Below, piece by piece: positions 11,366-21,400 of a stretch of DNA of 64,000 nt; the first letter of the stretch is position 1; every line of letters starts with the position of its first letter. This DNA comes from Numida meleagris (taxonomy: Eukaryota; Chordata; Aves; Galliformes; Numididae), in the NCBI RefSeq assembly GCF_002078875.1, contig NC_034413.1:65964802-66028801 (forward strand). Reading direction: 5' to 3'. The notes under the pieces are model-generated. The model was not told the origin of the DNA and searched no databases. It saw only the letters and a list, made by a program, of their open reading frames with translations. The translations under genes and the position numbers were made by a program.

Positions 11366-11519
11366 GGGTGCCCCGTCCCTGGAGGTGCTCAAGGCCAGGT
11401 TGGATGGGCCCTGGGCAGCCTGAGCTGCTGGGGGGCAACCAGCCCAAGACAGGGAGTGGAAGTGGATAAACTTTAAGGTCCCTTCCAACCCAAGCCATTC
11501 CATGATTCTACGATTCTGT
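11366..11519 (+). mobile_element. CR1 LINE, 5'-truncated 3' end
   Basis: Matches the terminal part of CR1: 'CCGTCCCTGGAGGTGCTCAA', 'GGCCAGGTTGGATGGGCCCT', then 'AAGGTCCCTTCCAACCCAAG' and the terminal ATTCCATGATTCTACGATTCT octamer repeat. Only the last codons of ORF2 and the 3' UTR remain. It belongs to the subfamily whose 3' UTR has 'gggcagcctga...ggggcaaccagccc'. Non-autonomous remnant. Confidence 0.93.
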
Positions 11520-12765
11520 TCAGTACCAGGTTCAACAGAAGCTGAATATTCCTGTTTTCAGCTATAACAGCACTCACATTCTCTTTTGGGGAGATTTTGC
11601 TGGGTCTCCAGTTCCCTCTCTTCACCCTCACCATTCACAGAACCTATCCCTTTGAATTTAGTACCAGGACAGCAAGATTTAGCCTGAGCCTTCTCCTCTG
11701 ACAGAAATAAGCCATAAATTGTGGGCTGTTCTGCTCTCACCTCTGCTCTTCTGAGAGCTGCCCTGGGCCGGGCCCAGGCCTTTGCCCATCCCAGTGCAGA
11801 GATGGAGCTCCCTGTGCCATCCCGACAGTGCAAGGCAACAAAGCTGTCAGTGCTGAGATCTATTTTTATATTTTGCTACATGGTGTCCCCATAAATAAAA
11901 TGGAAAATCACTGCTGCAGCTCTCTCTCTTTCTCCCTTTATCAGACGTTGTCCATTCTGCTGTTGCAATACAAAATAAACTGGGAAGAAAACAAATTAAA
12001 TTACTCTGTGGCACATGCAAAGAAAATGCCATTTAGCCCAGAATTCCCACCGGAGCTGCCAGGCTGCAACAGGGAGGAAAAAAGCCTGCTGTTACTGCGT
12101 TGGGCCGGGCAGGATGGAAGGTGTTTGTGCACGGAGCTGCATGGTTGTAGCTGCCTATGCCACATTGAGCTAGTCCTCCCCACGCCAGGAGGAACTGCAG
12201 TTGTCTCTGCTACAGTCCTCTTCCCAGCATCGTTCCTGCAGGTCCAGAGCTCTTCAAATCACTGGCCAGACAGAATGCATGGGCTGGAACCCACCGAGGC
12301 TGCCTTCTCTTCACCAAGTTCCCATCTTCCAGCTCACTTTGCATGCTGCGTGGACTGACTCTTGAAATGGGTATTAAAACCCTATTTTGTTCCTAGGATA
12401 ATTCGCAATTAGAGGCCTTCTTCTCTGTTGCGATATGTTTATTTTGTACTGTGCTGATTTGCGGTGTCCCTAATGAGCAGTTAACAAGATGTCAATTAAT
12501 CATGCAAATGGGGAGAAGTAGATATTCAGCTGATTGCACTACCTGCAGTTAAGATTTGGGACTTCATACAGTTAGGAGCAGATTTCCATGAATTTCTCCA
12601 TACGCTATTAAAGGGTTGCCCAAGCCCTTCTCTGCATTGTGGTCTTGCTGGTCCTGAAGTGACACATATCTGCCCAAATGTATTTCACATTAGGTACAAA
12701 GAAATATGCTCATGAGTAACTTGTCTGGTTCCTTCAGAAATCAGAAGCCCACCTGCACACATGCT
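11520..12765. other. Non-coding stretch with a GC palindrome and an octamer
   Basis: CCTGGGCC-G-GGCCCAGG forms a perfect 8-bp palindrome at 11762-11778. An exact octamer ATGCAAAT sits at 12502-12509. The 176-codon frame at 11828-12358 has no supporting features and is overlapped by minus-strand frames. I regard the stretch as non-coding. Confidence 0.45.
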
Positions 12766-12976
12766 GCCCAGAATCATAGAATCGTGAAGATGGAAAAGAT
12801 CTCTCAGATCCCAAGTCCAACCACAGCCCACCCCACCATGCCCACTGACCACATCCCTCAGTGCCACATCTCCACAGTTCTTGAACCCCTCCAGGGACAG
12901 CAACTCCCCCACCTCCCTGGGCAGCCTGTGCCAATGCCTCACCACGCTTTCTGAAAAGAATTTTTTCCTAATAGAA
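12766..12976 (-). mobile_element. CR1 LINE, 5'-truncated, minus strand
   Basis: On the plus strand it begins with the reverse-complemented CR1 tip (CAGAATCATAGAATC), then 'CCAAGTCCAACCACAGCCCA', 'CCTCAGTGCCACATCTCCAC', 'CAGGGACAGCAACTCCCCCA' and 'GGGCAGCCTGTGCCAATGCC', and ends in the ORF2-side 'GAATTTTTTCCTAATA'. It covers the 3' UTR and the last part of ORF2 (HWNRLPxEVG region). The open frames on both strands here are by-products of the element. Confidence 0.94.
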
Positions 12977-13700
12977 TATAGGACAAGCCTTCTAAGTTCT
13001 CAATATACACATGGACAACTTTGCTTGGCAGAAACCAAGGCTAGGCTAGGTGAGCCGATAGACAGAACAGTGCTGTGGCTTCTGCTCAGGTCATCGCTGA
13101 AGCAACCACAGGCAATACCAAGTCTACTAGACCCTAGTATGCCTTCATCACCAGGCAGAGAGAATGCCTGAAACAAGGAGGTCCCTGGGTGGGCACTGGG
13201 CATGGCAGCCACATGGTGCGTGAAGACCATGCAGCCCTCGCATATCCTTTCCTTCCCTCTCCATTGGGAATTTCCCCTCACCTAATTTGATTTTGCAGCC
13301 CTGTGTTTTCCTGAATATACTCATTGATTTTGCTTTTTTTTTTCTTGCTTTTTTCTTTTTTTTTTTTCCCTGGCAAAACTTACCCAGTGATTATTTGAAA
13401 GGCTGCAAAGGCATCTGGGGAGTTTCTCTTGCGCTGTTATGATTTAGGCTTGAAATTGCTTAATTGCTGTTTCCTGTAGTTCTCATTTTCAGTTCCCTAA
13501 TGACTGTATCAATTTGTTGCCTATTATCCCCAATGACAGGGCAGTGTTTTTCTGTGCTTGTTTCAACAAGGCATTTTAAAATCTCTTTCCTACAAGTTGC
13601 CGGAGGACTCAGCCTTTCCCTCCTTGGACCTGCTGGCCAGTTCCCACTTACAGCACCAGCAGTCCCAGGCATGATTTGGCCAATATTTGAATACCGTTTG
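12977..13700. other. Non-coding stretch with T-rich tract
   Basis: A T-rich tract with interspersed C and G at 13334-13367 is the only simple repeat. Nothing else recognised. Confidence 0.5.
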
Positions 13701-13870
13701 AATATCATTTGAGTTGGAAGGGACCCTTAAAGGTCATCAGATTCAACCCCCCTGCAATGAATAGGGACACCCGCAGCTTGATCAGGTGCTCAGAGCCCCG
13801 TGCAGCCTGACCTCAAGTGTCTCCAGTGATGGGGCATCCACCGCCTCTCTGGGCAAATGTTGGCATTGAA
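13701..13870 (-). mobile_element. CR1 LINE fragment, minus strand
   Basis: Plus-strand words 'TTTGAGTTGGAAGGGACCCT', 'AAAGGTCATCAGATTCAACC', 'AATGAATAGGGACACCCGCA' and 'GTGTCTCCAGTGATGGGGCA' are the reverse complement of a CR1 3' end of a second 3'-UTR type, different from the copies at 11366 and 12766. The terminal octamer repeat is eroded (AATATCATTT). The ORF2 side breaks off at about 13860-13870. Confidence 0.9.
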
Positions 13871-16500
13871 GGATGAAGAAAAATAGCTTGTTACAGATGC
13901 TTCTTTGCCATCTTAAATTTCCAAGTGCATAAAATTTGGACTGCTACGCACAGGTTGGTTTTATTTTAGGAGGGATTCTCCCGGCTGTAGAAATTCAAGA
14001 TTTGGTTGGAAAATCCTGGTTTCTTTGATCTTTTATGTTGGTGGGCACTTTAATGTGACATCAATCAAATGCAGGCTAAACTTTCCCAATCGAGTCTGTT
14101 TGGTAAATAACACAAACATGAATGATGTTAATAATTTTTAATGATAACACTAAAATAATACTGAAATTCTAATACTGCTTATTGGGAGAAGTAGCATTTA
14201 AAACAGGCTATTATGACGACAAGTCAAACTCATGAATGGAATGATCCTCAGCGTGATATGAGCTATCTGGACCATATGGCGTGCTTTCTGGAAGATGACA
14301 GGCTGTAGCCAGTGTTGAGAAGACTCCTCTTAGCTGCAACTGCAGCATATGTTCCTGCAAGGAATTTGCATGTAGTTTGGAAAGGAAATAGTAATGATGC
14401 CTTCATAAGTTCTCTTCATTCCTAGCTCTAATGGAATCATTTCGAGCTTCTGACACCTCGGATTATTGCATGATCACAATACCTCACAGGAGCTGCTGAT
14501 AGTAATGGTCACTGATGGTTCTTAATGATCCAAAGACAAGCCAGGACTTGATATATCTGGTGTGCAACAAGCACAGCTTCAGTGAGGATTCAAGGCTTTC
14601 TGCAGGGATGTGACCTCTTGTTGATTTACAGTGAACAACAAACATTCTGCTTTTATTATGTACAACATTTATTATGCTTATTAATTTTGCCTAATTTATC
14701 ATGTTTTTCAAATATATCTATATGAACCTGCCTTTCAGGAGCTAATCTCTATATCCACTGACCCCAGCAACTTGGACAAAGAGGGCTAAATCTCAAAACC
14801 TGCAAGTCAGAAACATGGCTGGACAAATGCTGACTTTTGACCAAGCTTATTCAAAATATTTACAGCTTACTTGGTTATTTTGATGTAGTGCATTCAGACA
14901 AAATACTCACCAAGCACTTTTTGTTGTGTTTGAGGCATGTTTTTAAAATTAGCTTAGACAAGGTGCATTACCCTTGAATTATCTGTGTGAGCTAAAGCAA
15001 AGCAGATGCAGGAAGAATGTGATTATCTTGGTAATGTTTGTGAAACAGATGCAAGTGCTAGCAGTAGAATAAAGCACCCTTCTATGTTATTAATGTTGCT
15101 GCAACCAGGTTAATAATACACTGCACATCCACCACCTCCTTGCTCACACTACTGGGAAGATATATGAAGAAATATTGTTAAGAAAAGGTCATATCAGAAA
15201 CATCTTTTTAAAATAAGGTTTGCCCATTGAAACACTGAGCACTTTGCCTTCTGTCTCCTGAAGCATTGCATCCCACTGGTGGGGAATCACATTTATGCTA
15301 CCCTTGCTTTCTCTGTTTATTTATTTTCCCTCAATTCAACATACTTTTAAAGGACAAAACCAGCACATGCTACATGATGAGATCAGACATGAAGCTCCCC
15401 ACTCCAAGAGAATTCAGCCATTTCTCTCAGGTTCCTCATAGTTTTGGCAGTGGTTGAGCCCACACAAAAGAACAGGAGACCTGGATCAATGAGGATACCG
15501 AAATGGTCTTTGCAAGTGGCAGTTGTGGGCAATTTCCTCTGCCTAGGGGGAGGTGATGGGCAGATGTTTTTAAATGCTGATTGAAATACACACCTTTTTC
15601 TGTGGAGGGCCTGGAAGTGGCTGGCAGATGCACTAGGCTGGTTTTAGCACATCTTTACTCCCTTTCTCATGAAGGATTGCTCACTCTGTCTAGCTCAGGG
15701 GCTGCTGTCCTACAATAAGCAGCCTATAGGAGAAAATCTCCAGGAATCCTGCTGCAGTGCAGTCTCACCTCCCTTGGGATCTGGTCTCACCCAGCTGGGG
15801 GCCAAGTGCCCCCTTAGCAGCTCTTCTTTCTGTCCTCCTTGATGGTGCTATGCTGCCTTCATCCATATGCAAGTAAAGGAAAAAGTTCTCCCTTCTTTGC
15901 CCCTGGAAATTATCAAAGTGGATGGGGAATCTATCACTGTGAGGGGACTCAAGTAACATCTAGCATGAAGTTATGTGAGGTGAACCAGGAATGCAAGGAC
16001 TCGGTTATCATAATGTTTGGCCCTAAGCAGGCTGGCATCTCTGGGTGTCATTTTCTAGGCATGACTTCTTCACAGTTTTCAATCCCTGGTTAAAAAAAAT
16101 GCATCCGTAAAGACATCACGCACTTGTCTACTAAAGAAAGCTGGCAAAGGAAAGATAAAAAGCATATATATTCCTTTCACTAGGCTTCTAGGGAATAAGT
16201 ACAGAGCTCTATCTTCCTCTTCAGCACTGCGTAAAAAACAGAATGCAAAATTTCCTCCTTGAAATACTTTGGCACAAACAACTATTCTGCACTATTTGTT
16301 TAGAAATCCAGTGGGGCTTTGCTGAATGAAAGCAAGTGTCTTCATACTGGTAGTTGAAATAAGAACTAATTTCATGCACAATTGACAGTGCAGAAGGAAA
16401 CTTCCTTGATATCCAAAAAGCAAAAGATTTTATGGGGCTGCATATGTATTTATAATTATTTAAGATTCTTGTTATAATGAGGATCCTTTAAGGAGAGGAA
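13871..16500. other. Non-coding stretch, nothing recognised
   Basis: AT-rich unique-looking sequence. No repeat, splice-flanked open segment or RNA gene recognised. Confidence 0.5.
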
Positions 16501-16512
16501 TTTTGTATTTTA

Positions 16513-16568
16513 ATTTGCATAAAGACAATAAAAACTCTTTGAGAAGCAATTTCTCTCTATATAAAAAG
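16513..16568 (+). promoter_or_regulatory. Octamer plus TATA promoter-like pair
   Basis: An exact octamer in inverse orientation, ATTTGCAT (16513-16520), lies 37 bases upstream of a strong TATA word TATATAAAAAG (16558-16568), followed by GC-richer CGGGAAC. Octamer-then-TATA at this spacing is the layout of immunoglobulin V and H2B-type promoters and recalls snRNA-type promoters. No recognisable gene begins downstream, so function is inferred only. Confidence 0.28.
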
Positions 16569-16989
16569 CGGGAACATAGCACCTTAGTGGCACAGACATC
16601 TGTTACTTAAGCAGATGCCACCATGTAAACTCCATCAAGCAACACCATCCACTGATCACAAACCACCCAAAACCACATCCAAGGACAAACTTCGGTGGGT
16701 GGCTGGGAGCCTCTGAAACAGGTTGAGAAATGATAGCCTTTTCTTCAGCGCCTTCATTAAGCATGCAGTGACCTGTTCATCGTTTCCAAGTGCTGCTGTA
16801 TCCTATGGCTCTGTAGCTGCTCTTTGGCACAAAGTTAAGTGTCACGATCTACAATCTGCAGTTCTAGTTCTCACTTGAGAGATTCATCCTGTAGGAGCGC
16901 TGGCCTTTCCACACATGAGCTGAATAACCACTTCTTTGTTTCTCATTATGACTGTAGTTTAATGTCCTCATTCTGGAGCTGACGTATCA

Positions 16990-18500
16990 ATATCTCGGAA
17001 GGAGATTGAATATTGCTTGCTCAAGTGCAACATGCAGCGACACAAACTCAAGGGACTGTGCTCCACCGCAAACAGCACCGATGGAGTCTGGGGCTGATAA
17101 GCCCTTTCCGAAGTTCGCTTACACTTTAAATCAGCGGTTCATGAAAGGCATTAAGAAAAACTATTATATTACTAGAATGGATGGCAGTAGAGTTTATATG
17201 TTACACCTTGAAGTAAGCAGTAGGATTTTCAATCACTTGATAACCTTGAAACTGCTAAGGTATCAAATTGCTATCATGAATATTGTGCGGGAACAGAAAT
17301 AACTCAGAAAGCTGCCTTTGTGAATAATAATGTGGGAGAGAGCAATGTTCTTCTGGGCTGGACTTACAATAGCACCAACAAGCAAATATACAAGAAGGCA
17401 AGGCATGTACTTAAACACGCATATTTGCATTTGACTATACATCAATCAGTTGCCGGCACTGCTCCATCTTACCGGCTTCATAGAGAGGATGAAAAACCTG
17501 TGAGATATTTTTGCCAGGCAGGAAAAAGAAACTGAAAGAAGCTCATTTCTGTATATACAACCCAAAATGCTAGGATAAAATACCCTATGATCTGATAGGA
17601 GTTGCATCTTGGTCAGAGTACTGTAATAAGCGAGCACAGTATGAATCCATTCATGCGGGAATTTAATTTAAAAACCTAAACAACCTATCCTCCTATTTGC
17701 ATGCAAGATATTTTAATAACCCCTGCGGTTTCATTCACGCTGGAAGCACGCAGAGATCTCTGGATGAGAGGACCCTGAGCCAGCCCTCCAACTCCCCTGT
17801 TTATGTCCCGAGTCAGTGGAGTTGATCCCAAACTCCGCTTTTGTTCTTGTGTTTGAATCTTGTGGCATTTCCAGGTGATGCAGCCTACTGAGATCGCCTG
17901 ACAGCCCCGTGAAAACTCAATGTCGGGAGTGATTCATCATTGTGTCAGATCGTCCTGCACTTTGTCACAATGACTGACAATAGGGGAAACTTGGAAATAA
18001 TACAAAGATTCCCCGCTCGCTGATAATGCCTGCATTGTGATTAGAGAAGGCGGCGAGCGTGTGAGCAGCATGCTAATCCTGGCCGCCGCCCCCTGCTCCA
18101 TGGTGCTGCTGGTTCCAACAGCTGGGCGCCGGTGCTTGCTTGCTTCATCTTCACTCCTGTGGCATTTGTAAATGCAGAACCTTTTCCCAGCGTGTTGCAG
18201 AGCCATAGTGTTGCAAATGTCAGAGGATGCGGTATCGTGCAGCATGGCAAATTCTGTCGGTGGTGCTGGGTGCTGTGTGGTCATAGGTGTCTGTGGATGG
18301 ACGTGTCCTTCCTGTCTAAATGCTGAAGTTTTTGGAGTATCTAGTAGTAACAACATTTCTGCATAGTAATTCCAGGAACTCTATAAAACCCAGCAAGCAC
18401 ATGTGAATTTGCATGGGGAGCGGGATGCGGTGAAAGGGTCTTATAAAAAATGATTACTGAGAAATTTTTCCTTTATTTTGCATTGGCTTGCAGTGAGGGT
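16990..18500. promoter_or_regulatory. Candidate regulatory cluster (SOX/POU-like words, CpG patch)
   Basis: The stretch has octamers ATTTGCAT at 17423, 17695 and 18407, an inverted SOX-like pair TCATTGTG (17937-17944) / CACAATGA (17966-17973) followed by another ACAAT at 17977, and a CpG-rich patch at 18045-18090. There is no repeat signature. Open frames, including the 98-codon one at 17006-17302, lack splice or start support. It reads as a developmental enhancer or cluster of them; this needs alignment to establish. Confidence 0.32.
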
Positions 18501-20690
18501 TTAGGATAATTGCTGACTCGATAGGGTATTGACACACAAGCAACAAGAAAAACTGTCTGCGGCAACTTCCGTGCTCTAAAGCTCCTCAAATTTTATCGGT
18601 GCTCACAGCAGCGACATCAAAGAGCACAGACTCGGGTGTGCAATTAATTGGGAGGCAACGAGAGGCTCTTTCTGAGCCAGGGCCTAAGCTGTTCCTCGGT
18701 AAAGAAGAAAAGTGCCATGAGAACCAGCAAACCCCAAGCTGCTGCCACGGTGCCGAGGGCAGTGGGACAGCCCCAGGGCTGGGGCAGCTCTGCTCGTGAT
18801 GTGGGCAGCGCGGAGCATCCACCTTGATTCCATCTTTCCTTCACTTCTGTCTATTTTTCCTGCTTCTTCCTGAAAAAGGATCTGGTTATTCTGAAAAAAA
18901 AAAAAAAACCAATACATTTTTAGAAGAGAAAGGACAGCAAGTGCTTTGAGTTCAGTGGATGATGGAACGTCCATTTTGCCTCCACTTTAAAGACAGAGGA
19001 GCGTAAATTCCTCTGAAGAGAATTCCTTGCCTACAAAATCAGAAGTTGTTTATAATTTCAGAGCTCAGCCTCGCAAACAGCTCGCTTTATTCGATACGCA
19101 GTATTGTGCTTCAGAAGCTGGGCCTTTAGAAGTCAAAATAAAAGAAAAAGAAATTTCTAATGGAACAGAAAGAAAGATCCAGTTGTTTAATTGGCACTAG
19201 TGATGTGTACTTTAAGGAAATGCCAGGCTTAAATGCGTTCAGAAGAAAAGATGGGCAACCTCCCAGCCTGGCCCCTGCTTGAAGAGCATGGGAGAGAAGC
19301 CAGGGCCTGCTCCTGCTCCTGCTTGCACTGGTGTAACACTGGAGAGCCACAGATCCTGAGCTGGCACTGCTTCCCCAAGTCCTTTTCTTCCAGTTCCCAT
19401 TTCTTCTTCGTGCTCCTCGGGGAGGACTGCATTATATTTATATGGAACATAAAAGGCTCTTTTACTGCAATCAGTTAGCATTTTGTTTCCAACAAATATG
19501 CACATAGAGCTTGAAACTATTTAATGGATTTATCCATTAAGCTCAGTAACACATTTCCACCCCTAACTGCAATGGTGCAGGTGAAGACAAGTACGAGGTT
19601 TATTTGCTGAACGTTGTTTATCTCAGGATGGTGCGTGAGGATACAGGAGCAGGCGAGATGTTAAAGCACATAATAAACACAAAATAAACGATCCATACAT
19701 TAGGAAGTTGTCAGAAGTTATCCACAGACATCGTAAACTGAGGGAAAGAATGACCTTGTTGGCATTGAGAAATTTCATCATTCGCTTCATTTTCTTTAAA
19801 ATGACCAGCAGGAATAACGGGCGTAGTTTTCCGTTCTGTTGCTTTGCCAAGATGAGTTTGAACCATTAACTTAAGGTCTCTGGACCTTTAGCTCGTGACT
19901 ACTGACGGAAAGCACGAGTTTCCCCAAAATGTCTTAACAACCACAGCAGCATCTCTCCATGTAGATATTAGAGATACAGGCAGTGGAAGCAATGCTAATC
20001 CACCATGGGATTAAGATCTACACACCTGGGAACCAATTGCCACGTTCAATCATTCGGGTGAAATCACTGCTGGCCTTTGGACAACCCATTACAGTTTTGT
20101 TCCCAGTTGTTTCTTTCTTATAATTAACGTGTAGTATTGAGTACAAGACTTTTTTATTAAAAAAAAAAAAAAAAGCCAGCCTTCCATATGGATTGCAATT
20201 ATCTTTGAAATATTTTAATAGGAAGAAAACAGCATAAAATAAAAAGCAGTTTCATTTTTAATGTTCCAGTTTAATTAAGAAAGTGTTCAAGTAATTTGAA
20301 AATGTAGGCATTAAAATACCAATTAAGCTTAAGGCAAGTTTTCCTATTAATTTTGATGACACCAATACAGGGGTGTCACACAGAGGTGACCCTTCAGAAA
20401 CAGGTTATTTCAAGTAGTACATTTGGCTGTACTGATGCTTCAAGAAAATTAATTAATTTATGAGGAAACTTCACCTGTTTGGCCAATCCCAGAAGGCTGA
20501 GCCTTGAGAACGATGACAACATCCTCACAACAAATAACACAGCCAACGTAACCTCCTTTCAAGGCTTTAATTACCATTTTTATTTCTCAGCCTTCCGCTT
20601 TGGCTGGCCATCCTGGTGAAAACTGAAAATATTCTGATGGTTCTAATTGTGCAGTATGAACACGAGTGAAACCTACTGTTTGAAATAAAG
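18501..20690. other. Non-coding stretch with two A-runs
   Basis: Fifteen consecutive A at 18894-18908 and sixteen at 20159-20174. Neither is preceded by an AATAAA-bearing gene copy, so they are not clearly retropseudogene tails. Nothing else recognised. Confidence 0.5.
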
Positions 20691-21400
20691 GTTATTCTGA
20701 TGTGCAATAATTATTTCATCATCGTGTTTGTTGTTCTAATTCTGTATTAGTGACTAAACGGTAAATGTAGCATTTTAATGCATTAAAATTTAATTATTGC
20801 CTGAAACTCTAGTGCAGAAGTACTGCAAGTTTCCATGGGCGCCGGTAACATTCACAAAGCAAAATGCATGCATCTGATCTGATTAAAATTTTGTGCCCAC
20901 TAAAAAAAGAAACCTCAGGAAAGATTACTTTCCAGGAATGGCCACTTCCAGTAGCCTTGCAGACCCAGAGATGCTAATTCTTAATGCCAGCCCGGGCAAG
21001 ATGGATTTAGGTTAAATTTATCTCATTTCATTTCAGATCTTAAATTGGTTAATGAGGCTGAAATATGCTTTATTTCAGGGAAGCCGCACCGCTCTGCACG
21101 AGGAACAGAATTTATGCCGACGTTCGAGTCAAGTGCAAATACCACCATCGCTCCTTCATTACCGCCTTAACTGGTGAGATCTGTTCTGCTCGGCAGAACT
21201 CGCACAAAATGTCAGGTTCCTAAATGAAGAAGCTCCTGTCTCTCTGCGAGAGACCAGCTGATTGGATAAAAGTACTTCAACCTTTATTTAATTCATGCCT
21301 TATAAGTGCTCCTTGGCGGAAGCTCTCGGGAGCTGATCTTATGTCACACTTACTGAAACTCATTTAATTATTTGCAGCTGAGGAGGGCAGGAGGATGGTT
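20690..21400. promoter_or_regulatory. Candidate conserved non-coding element
   Basis: AT-rich homeodomain-type words (GCAATAATTATTT, GCATTAAAATTTAATTATTG) alternate with CpG-containing segments (GGGCGCCGG, CCGACGTTCGAG). There is no repeat family or coding potential. The mix resembles conserved enhancers near developmental genes. Inference. Confidence 0.25.

Noticed and set aside
11828..12358. 176-codon open frame
   Set aside because: Overlapped by minus-strand frames, low-complexity residues, no conserved motif, no splice logic.
18894..18908. A-run as a processed-pseudogene tail
   Set aside because: No gene-like sequence, poly(A) signal or flanking duplication adjoins it. The same holds for A-runs at 20159, 24010, 35030 and 59036.
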